A DNA stretch of 64,000 bases from Bradyrhizobium lablabi. GTDB lineage: Bacteria > Pseudomonadota > Alphaproteobacteria > Rhizobiales > Xanthobacteraceae. Location: NCBI RefSeq assembly GCF_018129385.1, contig NZ_JAFCLN010000003.1, positions 1 through 64,000 on the forward strand, in the 5' to 3' direction. Numbering within the stretch: the first letter of the stretch is position 1; every line of letters begins with the position of its first letter. The notes under the pieces are model-generated. The model did not search any database. It was not told the DNA's origin and was given only the letters and a program-made list of their open reading frames with translations. This document shows, in pieces, positions 35,767 through 44,871 of this stretch. Position numbers and translations under genes: made by a program.

Positions 35767-37233
35767 ATGACTCCCAGCTTTTCCGATATCGTCGAGGAAG
35801 CGCGTCTGTCGGCGCGGGCGCTGTGGGACTACGGTGACAACTTCTTCAATCCGACGGTGCGGCTTGGCGTGACCGGCCTGTCGCGCGCCGGCAAGACGGT
35901 GTTCATCTCGGCGCTGATCCACGGTCTTACGCGCGGCGGCCGGTTTCCGGTATTCGAGCCGTACGCGACGGGACGGATCGCCCGCGCCCGGCTGGAGCCG
36001 CAGCCCGACGATGCGGTGCCGCGCTTTGCCTATGAGAGCCACATCCACACCCTGATCTCCGAACGGCTGTGGCCGAGCTCGACCACCGACATCAGCGAAT
36101 TGCGGCTGGTCATCGACTACCAGCGGCAGAACGGCGCCGACCGCACGCTCACCCTCGATATCGTCGATTACCCCGGCGAATGGCTGCTCGACCTGCCGCT
36201 GCTCAACAAGAGCTTTGCAGAGTGGTCGGCCGAGAGTCTGGCGCTGTCGCGCGAGCCGCTGCGGGCAAGCCTCGCCAAGCCATGGCACCGCTATCTTTCC
36301 GCGCTCACCGCCGAAGGCCGCGAGGACGAGCAGGCCGCACTCGCTTCCGCGCGGCTGTTCACCGATTACTTGCGCGCCTGCCGCGACGAACGCTTTGCCA
36401 TGAGCCTGCTGCCGCCGGGCCGTTTCCTGATGCCCGGCAATCTCGCCAATTCGCCCGCGCTGACCTTTGCGCCGCTCGATGTGCCCGCGGGCGGCAGCGC
36501 GCCGGACGGATCGCTGTGGGCGATGATGGTGCGGCGCTTTGAAGCCTACAAGGACGTCGTGGTCCGCCCGTTCTTCCGCGATCATTTTGCGCGGCTCGAT
36601 CGCCAGATCGTGCTGGTCGATGCGCTCGCGGCCTTCAACGCCGGACCGGAAGCGCTGCACGATCTCGAGGCTGCGCTTGCCGGCATTCTCGATTGCTTCC
36701 GGATCGGCCGCAGCACAATCCTCTCCACGCTGTTCCGGCCGCGCATCGACCGCATCCTGTTTGCAGCCACCAAAGCCGATCATCTGCATCACCAGAGCCA
36801 CGACCGGCTGGAGGCGATCCTGCGGCGGATCGTGGCGAGAGCGGCCGAGCGCGCCGAACACGCGGAAGCGACCATCGACGTGGTGGCGCTCGCTGCCGTG
36901 CGCGCCACCCGCGAGGCGATCGTGACGCGCGGCCGGGAGAAGCTGCCGTCGCTGCTCGGCACGCCGGCGAAGGGCGAAACCGCCAATGGCGAGACCTTTG
37001 ACGGCGAGACGGAGGTCGCGACCTTTCCGGGCGACCTGCCCGACGATCCCGAGGCGCTGTTCAAGGGCGCTGCGTTCCGCGGGCTTTCCAGCACGCCTTC
37101 CGACAAGGCCGACTTCCGTTTCCTGAAATTCCGGCCACCGCGGCTCGAACAGGAGGGTGACAGCGAGCCTGTGCTGCCACATATCCGCCTTGACCGCGCC
37201 CTCCAGTTCCTGATCGGAGACCGACTGCAATGA
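35767..37233 (+). CDS. ycjX: YcjX-like P-loop NTPase
   Basis: A 488-residue YcjX/DUF463 protein. The Walker A motif is GLSRAGKTVF near residue 40, and LDIVDYPGEWLLDLPLL is the characteristic switch-like segment. YcjX proteins are GTPase-like stress proteins, in E. coli part of the phage-shock regulon. The start is set at 35767; there is no good Shine-Dalgarno at this or the nearby GTG. It overlaps the next gene by four bases (ATGA), the usual ycjX-ycjF pairing. Confidence 0.88.
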   Translation: MTPSFSDIVEEARLSARALWDYGDNFFNPTVRLGVTGLSRAGKTVFISALIHGLTRGGRFPVFEPYATGRIARARLEPQPDDAVPRFAYESHIHTLISERLWPSSTTDISELRLVIDYQRQNGADRTLTLDIVDYPGEWLLDLPLLNKSFAEWSAESLALSREPLRASLAKPWHRYLSALTAEGREDEQAALASARLFTDYLRACRDERFAMSLLPPGRFLMPGNLANSPALTFAPLDVPAGGSAPDGSLWAMMVRRFEAYKDVVVRPFFRDHFARLDRQIVLVDALAAFNAGPEALHDLEAALAGILDCFRIGRSTILSTLFRPRIDRILFAATKADHLHHQSHDRLEAILRRIVARAAERAEHAEATIDVVALAAVRATREAIVTRGREKLPSLLGTPAKGETANGETFDGETEVATFPGDLPDDPEALFKGAAFRGLSSTPSDKADFRFLKFRPPRLEQEGDSEPVLPHIRLDRALQFLIGDRLQ

Positions 37234-38258
37234 GCGAGAAGACGCCGCGCCGTCCGGCCACGTTCAAGCTCGGCGACGCCAATGTGGTCGTAATGGACGC
37301 GGAGGAGACCGGCCGCCTCGCGCGCGGCACCGTTCGCATCACGCCGGAAGCCGATCCCGCCCAGTTGCCCGTGCCGGTCGATACGCCGCTGGTGCCGGCG
37401 CGCCGCGGTTTCCGCTGGGGCACCATGTTCTGGACCGCCACCGGCGGGCTGCTGTCGCTCGGGCTTGGGCTTGCCGTCACGCATCTGATCGAGGATCTGT
37501 TCGCCCGCAGCCAGACCCTCGGCTATCTCGGGCTTGGCCTCGCCGCCGTCGCCGCCCTCGCACTCGCCATCGTGACCGGCCGCGAGCTGTTCGGCCTGAT
37601 GCGGCTGGCGGCGATCGAGAAGCTGCATCTGCGCGCCGCCGAAGTGCTGCGCACCGACGATCGCGCCGCGAGCCGGGAGGTCGTCAACGATCTGCTGAAG
37701 CTGGCGCATCAGAACCCGCAACTGGCACGCGCGCGCGTCGCGTTGAAAGGCCACGCCGACGACATCATCGACGGCGCCGACATGATCAAGCTGGCCGAGC
37801 GCGAATTGATGACGCCGCTCGACGCGGAGGCGCGGCGGCTGGTGTCATCAGCCGCCCAGCGCGTCTCGGTCGTCACCGCGGTCAGCCCGCGCGCGCTCAT
37901 CGACGTGGTGTTCGTGTTCGTGGCGGCACTGCGCCTGATCCGGCAACTGGCGCGGCTCTATGGCGGTCGGCCAGGCACGCTCGGCATGATCAGCCTGATG
38001 CGGCAGGTGATCTCTCATCTCGCGATCACGGGCGGCATGGCCACCGCCGACAGCCTGGTGCAGCAGGTGCTCGGCCACGGGATTGCGGCACGGCTCTCGC
38101 AGAAGCTCGGCGAAGGTGTGCTGAACGGGCTGCTTACGGCGCGACTGGGATTGGCTGCCATCGACCTGACGCGGCCGCTGCCGTTTACGGCGCTGCCGCG
38201 CCCGGTGCTGTCCGATCTTGCAAAGGATTTGCTGAGCAAGCGGGAAGAGAAAGAATGA
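37230..38258 (+). CDS. ycjF: YcjF-like membrane protein (DUF697)
   Basis: A 342-residue protein with two central membrane helices (about residues 66-84 and 93-113) and a C-terminal DUF697 domain (VVTAVSPRALIDVVFVFVAALRLIRQLARLYGGRPG). It is the usual partner of YcjX, probably anchoring it to the inner membrane. Coupled to ycjX by a 4-base overlap. A palindromic repeat follows. Confidence 0.88.
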   Translation: MSEKTPRRPATFKLGDANVVVMDAEETGRLARGTVRITPEADPAQLPVPVDTPLVPARRGFRWGTMFWTATGGLLSLGLGLAVTHLIEDLFARSQTLGYLGLGLAAVAALALAIVTGRELFGLMRLAAIEKLHLRAAEVLRTDDRAASREVVNDLLKLAHQNPQLARARVALKGHADDIIDGADMIKLAERELMTPLDAEARRLVSSAAQRVSVVTAVSPRALIDVVFVFVAALRLIRQLARLYGGRPGTLGMISLMRQVISHLAITGGMATADSLVQQVLGHGIAARLSQKLGEGVLNGLLTARLGLAAIDLTRPLPFTALPRPVLSDLAKDLLSKREEKE

Positions 38259-38271
38259 GGCGCCAGTGAAT

Positions 38272-38467
38272 GCTCCCTCTCCCCCTGTGGGAGAGGGCTA
38301 CGCTGACCGTGCGTCAAACTCGGCTGGGTGAGGGGTTGCCTCCGCATGCGCCGGCGCTTGCGGAGAGACACCCCTCATCCGGCGCCATAGCCGATGCGAT
38401 GCATCGGCGTTCTCAGAGACGGCGGCCGAAGGCCGCCTATGCCACCTTCTCCCACAAGGGGAGAAGG
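38272..38467. repeat. Palindromic repeat, family A, copy 2, entering a coding gene
   Basis: Begins GCTCCCTCTCCCCCTGTGGG and ends CCCACAAGGGGAGAAGG, with inner inverted pairs such as GGCGGCC/GGCCGCC. It matches the element at 17991-18153 in its outer sequence. Positions 38375-38467 are also the 3' end of the minus-strand GT39 gene, so the repeat supplies the end of that protein. Confidence 0.75.
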
Positions 38468-40042
38468 AAGAGAACGCACTTCACCAGCCAGCTCGCGCAC
38501 TTTGAACAGCGGCGAGCCCGGCGGCGGCGATAGCTCCGGCGTCCAGCCCGAGATCTTTTCCAGCGTGTAGATGTCCATCACGGTGCCGCGCCATCTTCGC
38601 TCGACGCGCTCGAGCGGCGTCCGCGTGGCCATCGTCGCGCTCCACAGCGGCAGCAGATTGTCCGGCTCGCGCGCGACATAGAGGCCGGGATTGCCCTTGA
38701 TGCGATCCATGCCGGGGTCGCCGAATCCCTGGAAACGGCCGCGCTCATTGATCTGGACCACCGGCACGCGGCCGTTGAAATACCAGCGCAGCATCGCGTG
38801 GGTGCGATAGTCCGACGCGGCGATCCAGGTCGCGCCGGTCTTCTTCAGTTGCTCATCCGCGCGGGCGACGACCTGCTCGTAGCCCGCCTCCCCGCCGACC
38901 GGATCGGTGCGGCCGATCAGATTCCAGGGCGCGGCGACATAGTAGAAGAACACGCCGACCACGAAGGCGATGCCGGAGACGACGGCGATTTTTGCCCATG
39001 AGACGGTCGACTTGACCATCCATTGCGGAAAACCCTCCTTCGGCAGCATCGCGAGGTTGATGGCCGTGGCGGCAAAGCCGGCGGGCCATAAGAACATCGG
39101 CCAGGTATCGCCGACCCGCAGCGTCAGCGATTTCCAGAAGAAGTAGAGGAACGGCACGATGACAGCGGTCGAGAGCAGGATCGCGACCGGTTCGCGGTTG
39201 CGATAGCCTCGCCATGCGGTGAGCGTCACGCCCGACAGCACCACCGGCAGCAGCACGAAACCGACCAGGCCGAGTTGCAGGCCGATGAACTCGCCGACAG
39301 TGCGGAACGAGAACGGATGCGTGGCGACTGCGCGCACGAACTGGAAGCGGAACGATGCAAAGTCGTACTGATAGTTCCAGATCAGGACCGGCGAGAATAC
39401 GATCAGCGCGATCAGCGCGGCGAGCCACGGATACGGGCTGAGCAGCCAGCGCGACCGCCAGGCCGGCACCAACACGAAGGCGAGCACGGCAGGCACCAGC
39501 ATCACGGCAGTAAATTTCGACAGCACCGCAAGCCCCGCGAACAGGCCGGCAGCCAGCCACCAGCGCCCATCATTGCTCTGTGCGAGACGAACCAGCGACC
39601 ACAGCATCGCCACCGCGAACGGGATCAGCGCGGTGTCGGGCGAGACCTTGGCCATCAACAGCCCGTAATACAACGCGGCCTCGGGCATCAGCAGCGCAAA
39701 GATGATTGCGCGGAAATCATGGGTGACGCGGCGGACGATGTCGGCGATCAGGAGCTGCGTGACCAGCATCGCCAGAATGCCGGTAAAGCGCACGCCGAGA
39801 TTGGTATCGCCGAAAATCGCGGTGCCGAAGCGGACGAACCAGGCGATCATCGGGGGATGATCGAGGAAGGACAGCGCGTTTTCCTTCGACCAGGTCCAGT
39901 AATAGGCTTCATCCGTGCGCAGCTCGAGCACACCAGCGTAGATCAGCCGCATTACCGTCATCGCTGATATCAGCGCGATCACGGCCCACCACTGACGGCG
40001 GGCGAGATGGTCCGGAATATTGCTGGGTGGGATGGTCGTCAC
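38375..40042 (-). CDS. GT39-family (ArnT/PMT-like) membrane glycosyltransferase
   Basis: A 555-residue polytopic glycosyltransferase using polyprenyl-phosphate sugar donors. The first periplasmic loop ELRTDEAYYWTWS carries the conserved acidic residue, followed by HPPMIAWFVRFGTAIFGD, the typical family segment. About ten membrane helices follow, with a C-terminal periplasmic domain. The last 30 or so residues (LPSPLVGEGGIGGLRPP...) are encoded by a palindromic repeat and are probably not part of the ancestral protein. The start is GTG. Confidence 0.87.
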   Translation of the reverse strand: MTTIPPSNIPDHLARRQWWAVIALISAMTVMRLIYAGVLELRTDEAYYWTWSKENALSFLDHPPMIAWFVRFGTAIFGDTNLGVRFTGILAMLVTQLLIADIVRRVTHDFRAIIFALLMPEAALYYGLLMAKVSPDTALIPFAVAMLWSLVRLAQSNDGRWWLAAGLFAGLAVLSKFTAVMLVPAVLAFVLVPAWRSRWLLSPYPWLAALIALIVFSPVLIWNYQYDFASFRFQFVRAVATHPFSFRTVGEFIGLQLGLVGFVLLPVVLSGVTLTAWRGYRNREPVAILLSTAVIVPFLYFFWKSLTLRVGDTWPMFLWPAGFAATAINLAMLPKEGFPQWMVKSTVSWAKIAVVSGIAFVVGVFFYYVAAPWNLIGRTDPVGGEAGYEQVVARADEQLKKTGATWIAASDYRTHAMLRWYFNGRVPVVQINERGRFQGFGDPGMDRIKGNPGLYVAREPDNLLPLWSATMATRTPLERVERRWRGTVMDIYTLEKISGWTPELSPPPGSPLFKVRELAGEVRSLPSPLVGEGGIGGLRPPSLRTPMHRIGYGAG

Positions 40043-40092
40043 GAGCGCTTTCTTCCCGAGTATGACGGGGGTGTCAACGACACTTTCGCCTG

Positions 40093-40207
40093 TCGTCCCT
40101 GCGAACGCAGGGACCCATAACCACAGGCATTTCTTGCTTTAGAAGGTGTCTGCCCACGTGCCTGAAGAGAGGCCGCGGAGTATGGGTCCCTGCGTTCGCA
40201 GGGACGA
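40093..40207. repeat. Palindromic repeat, family D, copy 1 (upstream of cyclase)
   Basis: Perfect 27-base inverted arms at 40093-40119 and 40181-40207, each with core GTCCCTGCG and its complement, enclose a 61-base centre. It ends 49 bases before the adenylate cyclase start. A second copy begins 21 bases after that gene. Confidence 0.85.
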
Positions 40208-40255
40208 CGAGGGAGACAGTGGCCGCGGGCGGGAATAAACTCTAATATCGGCGAT

Positions 40256-42010
40256 ATGGACTCCATGACACATACGGCCCCGCCTGCCCGGGAGCGATTG
40301 ACGAACCCGCTGCGCGGCATCGGCATTCGCCAGATCCGCCTCGTCAGCGGGATGATCCTGTTCGGCTATGTGCTCAGCCATTTCGTCAATCATGCGCTCG
40401 GCAATATCTCGCTGGAGGCGATGGCGGACGGGGTGAAGCTGCACGCCGGGTTCTGGCAATTTCTGCCCGTATCGATCGTGTTCTATGGCGCGTGTCTCGT
40501 GCATACCTTCCTTGGCCTCTGGGCGCTGTATGAACGCCGGCAATTCCGCTGGAAGACGATGGAGCTGATCCAGCTCACACTGGGCCTTTCGATTCCGCTG
40601 CTGGTCATCACGCATGTGCTGGGCGTGCGGCTGGCGCTGACGCTGTACGGCCACGAAATACTCTATCCGCAGGTGCTGTTCGCCTATTTCGTTTCCTGGC
40701 CCGCATGGCGGATCTGGAGCCTGGTTGCCGCCATCCTCGCCGCCTGGATCCATGGCTGCATCGGATTGCATCTCTGGCTGCGGATGAAGCCGTTCTACAA
40801 GCGCGCCGCCCCTCTGCTGTTTGCGGCAGCGGTGTTGCTGCCCGCGCTCGCCATCCTCGGCGTCTATCAGGGCGGGCGGGGTGTCGTCGACAGCGACAGC
40901 GTCGAATGGCGGGCCGAGAATCTTTCCGAAAGCCAGATCGGCACGCGGGATCAGAAAGCCGCGCTCGATGCTGCCGTCGATTACACGTTGATCGGCTATC
41001 TCTCCCTGATCGCACTCGCGCTGCTGGCGCGAGGCGCGCGCGCCCTGCATGAGCGGCGCGGCGGCATGATCAACCTGTCCTATGGCAACGGCCGCACCAT
41101 ACGCGTGCCGAAGGGACTGACCGTGCTGGAAGCGAGCCTGCGCAACAACGTGCCGCATGCCTCCGTCTGTGGCGGCCGGGCGCGCTGCTCAACCTGCCGC
41201 ATCCGGATCATCGGCGATCACGCCGCCCTGCCCGAGCCTTCGCAGCGCGAAGCGTTCGTCCTGCGCCGGGTCGGCACCGACGATCCCTCGATCCGGCTTG
41301 CCTGCCAGTTGCGCCCGGCGGGCGATCTCTCCTTTTTCCAGCTCTTCCTGCCGCACGCGGTCTCCGCCGAAGGATACGGCTCCAACCCGACGCGGATCGG
41401 CGAGGAGCGCTACCTCGTCAGCATGTTCGTCGACATGCGCGGCTCGACCAAACTCGCCGAGAAGCGGCTGCCGTTCGACACTGTCTTCATCGTCAACCGC
41501 TTCCTCGGCGCGGTATCGCAGGCGGTGCTGGAGAGCGGCGGCCGGCCGAACCAGTTCGTCGGCGACGGCATGCTGGCATTGTTCGGGCTCGCCACCGGGC
41601 GGCGCGAGGCCTGCCGGCAGGCATTGCGGGCGGCCGCGATGATCTCGGCCAATGTCGACGAGCTGAACAAGTTCCTGAGCCATGATTTGCGCGAGCCGAT
41701 CCGCTTCGGCGTCGGCATCCACGGCGGCGAGGTGATCGTCGGCGACATCGGCTATCGCGACCATATGGTGTTCACCGCGCTCGGCGATCCCGTCAATGTC
41801 GCGGCCCGGCTACAGGACATGACCAAGCAGCTCACCTGCGAGGCCGTGGTATCGGACGAAGTGCGCGCCACCGCCGGGCTTGCCGAAGATGCGCTGCCGC
41901 GCCACGAAGTCGAAATCCGCGGCCGCAACGAGCCGATGATCGTGCGCAGCGTGATGGAGACGAAGACGCTGGCGGCGCTGCTGGTGGAGGAGCAACAGGC
42001 GGCGGCGTAG
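40256..42010 (+). CDS. cyaC: CyaC-like membrane adenylate cyclase with 2Fe-2S ferredoxin domain
   Basis: A 584-residue class III cyclase. Six membrane helices (about 30-50, 70-90, 105-125, 142-164, 184-204, 242-259) with several His (42, 46, 63, 83, 120, 166, 172) resemble the heme-b anchor of succinate dehydrogenase. A plant-type 2Fe-2S domain follows, with Cys305, 311, 314 and 350. The cyclase domain (about 385-565) keeps both metal Asp (VDMRGST Asp393; VGDGML Asp437). This is the architecture of Sinorhizobium CyaC, a quinone-responsive redox-regulated cAMP producer. Flanked by two copies of one palindrome. Confidence 0.88.
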   Translation: MDSMTHTAPPARERLTNPLRGIGIRQIRLVSGMILFGYVLSHFVNHALGNISLEAMADGVKLHAGFWQFLPVSIVFYGACLVHTFLGLWALYERRQFRWKTMELIQLTLGLSIPLLVITHVLGVRLALTLYGHEILYPQVLFAYFVSWPAWRIWSLVAAILAAWIHGCIGLHLWLRMKPFYKRAAPLLFAAAVLLPALAILGVYQGGRGVVDSDSVEWRAENLSESQIGTRDQKAALDAAVDYTLIGYLSLIALALLARGARALHERRGGMINLSYGNGRTIRVPKGLTVLEASLRNNVPHASVCGGRARCSTCRIRIIGDHAALPEPSQREAFVLRRVGTDDPSIRLACQLRPAGDLSFFQLFLPHAVSAEGYGSNPTRIGEERYLVSMFVDMRGSTKLAEKRLPFDTVFIVNRFLGAVSQAVLESGGRPNQFVGDGMLALFGLATGRREACRQALRAAAMISANVDELNKFLSHDLREPIRFGVGIHGGEVIVGDIGYRDHMVFTALGDPVNVAARLQDMTKQLTCEAVVSDEVRATAGLAEDALPRHEVEIRGRNEPMIVRSVMETKTLAALLVEEQQAAA

Positions 42011-42030
42011 TTACACACGTCACTCTATCG

Positions 42031-42159
42031 TCGTCCCTGCGAAAGCATGCGAAAGCAGGGACCCATAACCACCGGCGGCTGTTGTTGAACAAAGTCGTCC
42101 ACCACCTTTTCAGGACAATCTCTGCCGCGGCGTATGGGCCCCTGCTTTCGCAGGGGCGA
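42031..42159. repeat. Palindromic repeat, family D, copy 2 (downstream of cyclase)
   Basis: TCGTCCCTGCGAAAGC... on the left and ...GCTTTCGCAGGGGCGA on the right are inverted arms, matching copy 1. The left arm carries a small tandem duplication (GCGAAAGCAT/GCGAAAGCAG). It occupies much of the 377-base gap 42011-42387, the rest of which shows no gene. Confidence 0.8.
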
Positions 42160-42387
42160 CGGATGCGTTGTGAATTAACCATGTCGATGCGCTTGCCGCG
42201 CAACCCTTCCCCTGCGTGATCTTCCGCACACCTGAACGCGCGTTCAGCAACCTGTCCGCATTTGTAATCCGGCATTCTCGAACCGCGTTCTTCCCGATGC
42301 CGACTGACGGGCGATGGGTAAGACCAAACCCAACGCGCCAAGACACCGAGCGGTGCACAGCGCATCATCTCAAGAGGAAGAACGACC

Positions 42388-42621
42388 ATGCTTCGCAAAC
42401 TCACCCTCGCCCTCGTCGCCGCCGCTTCGCTCGGCACCATGGCGCTGGCTCCGACCTCCGCTTCGGCGGGCGGTCTCTGGCCGCATCATCATCACCACAA
42501 GCATCTGCACTTTGGCGTCGGCTATGTCGATCCCGGCTTCGGCGGCTGCTACCGCACCCGCATGGTGCTGACGCCGTGGGGTTATCGGCTGCGCACCATC
42601 AACGTGTGCCGCTACTGGTAA
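42388..42621 (+). CDS. Small exported His-rich protein, 77 aa
   Basis: A 77-residue protein with a clear signal peptide (residues 1-27, ASA-G) followed by a short mature part containing five consecutive His and further His (WPHHHHHKHLHFG), then a YRTRMVLTPWGYRLRTINVCRYW C-terminus with two Cys. The His cluster suggests metal binding, but no function is known. AGAGGAAG lies upstream of the ATG and an intrinsic terminator follows, so it is a monocistronic gene. Confidence 0.75.
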   Translation: MLRKLTLALVAAASLGTMALAPTSASAGGLWPHHHHHKHLHFGVGYVDPGFGGCYRTRMVLTPWGYRLRTINVCRYW

Positions 42622-42646
42622 TCGAATCCGGTTCCGCCGGCTTCAA

Positions 42647-42683
42647 AAAAAGCCCCGGCTGCTTCGCGCAGCCGGGGATTTTT
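42647..42683 (+). terminator. Rho-independent terminator
   Basis: CCCCGGCTGC (42653-42662), loop TTCGC, GCAGCCGGGG (42668-42677), then ATTTTT. A strong 10-bp GC stem followed by a T-run ends the small His-rich gene. Confidence 0.93.
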
Positions 42684-42791
42684 GCATGGCACGCGCAACG
42701 CCGCGCAATTGAGAGGTTGGTCCCGCAGGCTATATGAGGGATATCTATCCCCTCCTCGCTTCTCCTCGCCGAACCTCAAGAGCCGTTTGCC

Positions 42792-43502
42792 ATGCGTCCC
42801 TACATCATTTGCCATATGGGCACATCCATCGATGGCCGCCTTCATCCCAGCCGCTTCACATCGGCTGCTGCGGGGATATCGCCGGCCGTGTTGCGCGGTC
42901 ACTATGAGAAGGTGCACGACAGTTTTGGCGCCGATGGATGGCTGGTCGGCCGCAAGACCATGAGCGAGATGGCGAAGGGATCCGAGAGAACCATCGCCAA
43001 TGCGGCGAAAGTGCCGCGCGAACCTCATGTCGCCAATCGTAACAGCCGCAAGCTTGCGATCACGATCGACCCCTCGGGGCGCGTTCACTATGGCAAGGAC
43101 AATGTCGGCGGCGATCATGTCGTCACGATACTGGGCGAGCAAGTCTCCGACGCTTATCTGGCCGAGTTGCGCGAGGACGGCGTCTCCTACATTTTCGCCG
43201 GCGCGAAAGGCGATGACCTTGCTTCCGCAATGAGCGAGCTCGCCACCATCTTCGGCGTCAGGAAACTGTTGCTCGAAGGCGGCGGCAGGATCAACGGTGC
43301 ATTCCTCAAGCACAAGCTGATCGATGAGTTCAGCACACTCATCCACCCGGCGGTCGACGGCGTGGCGGGGACGCAAACCATCGTCGACTATGACGGCCCC
43401 GAGGGCGATCGTCCCGGCGCCGGCCAGGCGCTTCGGCTCATCAGTTGCGAGACGCTCGAAGGCGGAATGGTCTGGCTGCGCCACGCAGTCGAGCGCTTGT
43501 GA
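42792..43502 (+). CDS. RibD C-terminal/dihydrofolate reductase-family protein
   Basis: A 236-residue NADPH-dependent reductase of the RibD-C fold. The N-terminal HMGTSIDGRLHPS, the WLVGRKTMSEMAKG segment and the cofactor-binding LLLEGGGRINGAFLKHKLIDEF are all family hallmarks. There is no deaminase domain and no riboflavin genes nearby, so it is a stand-alone reductase of unknown substrate. Confidence 0.86.
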   Translation: MRPYIICHMGTSIDGRLHPSRFTSAAAGISPAVLRGHYEKVHDSFGADGWLVGRKTMSEMAKGSERTIANAAKVPREPHVANRNSRKLAITIDPSGRVHYGKDNVGGDHVVTILGEQVSDAYLAELREDGVSYIFAGAKGDDLASAMSELATIFGVRKLLLEGGGRINGAFLKHKLIDEFSTLIHPAVDGVAGTQTIVDYDGPEGDRPGAGQALRLISCETLEGGMVWLRHAVERL

Positions 43503-43781
43503 TGGATCGTGACGGTGGGGGAGCCGCTCGTTCGGTATACAAGTGCACGCTCCTTGCCACCGAGAAGCCTTGAAGGCCGCTCAAACAACCAGCACCGATT
43601 TTAGGCAAATCCTGCAAATTGCCCAAATTGCGCCGCGATCAGCGGCCTTTTCGCCGCAATCGCATGCGGATTTGCGCTATCAAGCCGCCCGCATCCCGCG
43701 TATCCTTGTTCATGAACCTTTCGGTGCGTGCGGGGACCGGCGGTTCGCTTTTACTTTTTTGATTCCGCGGAGACGACGTGA

Positions 43782-43982
43782 ATGGCTAAAGGTACTGTTA
43801 AGTGGTTCAACCCGACCAAGGGCTATGGATTCATTCAGCCCTCGAGTGGCGGCAAGGACATTTTTGTTCATATCTCGGCCGTCCAGAAGGCCGGACTTAC
43901 AACACTCAACGAAGGGCAGACCGTGGAATATGAAGAGGTCGCCAATCGCGGCAAGACCTCTGCCGAAAATCTCAAGGTCTAG
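43782..43982 (+). CDS. CspA-family cold-shock protein
   Basis: A 66-residue single cold-shock domain that binds single-stranded RNA/DNA. RNP1 is KGYGFIQP and RNP2 DIFVHIS; the start [10 protein letters not shown] is canonical. The 279-base upstream gap probably holds a long 5' untranslated region, typical for cold-shock genes. GGAGAC precedes the ATG. Confidence 0.95.
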   Translation: MAKGTVKWFNPTKGYGFIQPSSGGKDIFVHISAVQKAGLTTLNEGQTVEYEEVANRGKTSAENLKV

Positions 43983-44106
43983 CGGTTAAGCGGGCGGCTT
44001 ACTCCCGGACGCGACCCGGGGGTTCGCTTTTCAGTAATTTTTTGGAATGGCATGCGCCCGGTCAGGCGAACTGTTTTGTGCGCCCTCGGCACGCGCCTGA
44101 TCCGTC

Positions 44107-44757
44107 TCAGTCTTCCGTCACCCATTGCGCGACGGTCATGACATCGGGCGGCTGTAGATAGCCGCGCGGCCACAGATCCAGCACCCATTCGACCTTGGTG
44201 GCGCGGTCGACCAGCACCGACGTGTTGTGCGGCGTCTGAAGCACCAGCGCGTTGCCGCGATAATGGGGATCGCCGATGTCGTGGAATTTCAGCAGGCCCC
44301 ACATGTTCAGCACCAGCAAGAGACTGGTGGTGTTGCGCGTGATGTCCCAGCAATCGTAATTGTGCTTGTCGTCGAAATAACGGAAATCCGCCTTCGCCAC
44401 CCGCTTGTCGGTGCCGAGGATCGGCCCCATGCGCCGATCGAACCAGATCACCGCTTTCTGTAGCGCCGCGCGCTCCGCCGCGGCGGATGCCTGTCCTGCC
44501 TTGAGAATTTGCGTCAGCGCGGCCTTGTCGGCAGGCGTGAAGTCGAGGATGTAGCGGCGGCGGCAGACGAAGCCGTAACACACCGTCATCGAGGTCGCCG
44601 AGGGCGGATAGATCGAGACCGAGCTGTAGAGGTACTCCACCTTGGGCCGCAGCGCCTGCGCCGAACAGGGAACCGCGATCACCGCCGCGAACAACGCAAC
44701 GAGCGACGCGAGCGTTGCGCGCGCAAATGTTGCGTGTTTCGGCCGCTTCTCTCTCAT
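44107..44757 (-). CDS. Exported hypothetical protein, 216 aa
   Basis: A 216-residue protein with a signal peptide (about residues 10-34, CSAQA). The mature part has Cys pairs (VCYGFVCRRRY) and a Cys/His-containing core (DDKHNYDCWDITRN) plus LVDRATKVEWVLDLWPRGY near the end. No family recognised. It is monocistronic, convergent with the cold-shock gene. Confidence 0.7.
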   Translation of the reverse strand: MREKRPKHATFARATLASLVALFAAVIAVPCSAQALRPKVEYLYSSVSIYPPSATSMTVCYGFVCRRRYILDFTPADKAALTQILKAGQASAAAERAALQKAVIWFDRRMGPILGTDKRVAKADFRYFDDKHNYDCWDITRNTTSLLLVLNMWGLLKFHDIGDPHYRGNALVLQTPHNTSVLVDRATKVEWVLDLWPRGYLQPPDVMTVAQWVTED

Positions 44758-44871
44758 GGTGTTTGCTGCCCCGTTCGAGATGGCCGGAAGCTAGCGCAAG
44801 CTTTTTTCAGTGCCAACATTCCGGCCGCCCGCCTTTGGGCCGGTGCGCGATTTTGTCGGCGAGTGTGTCCT

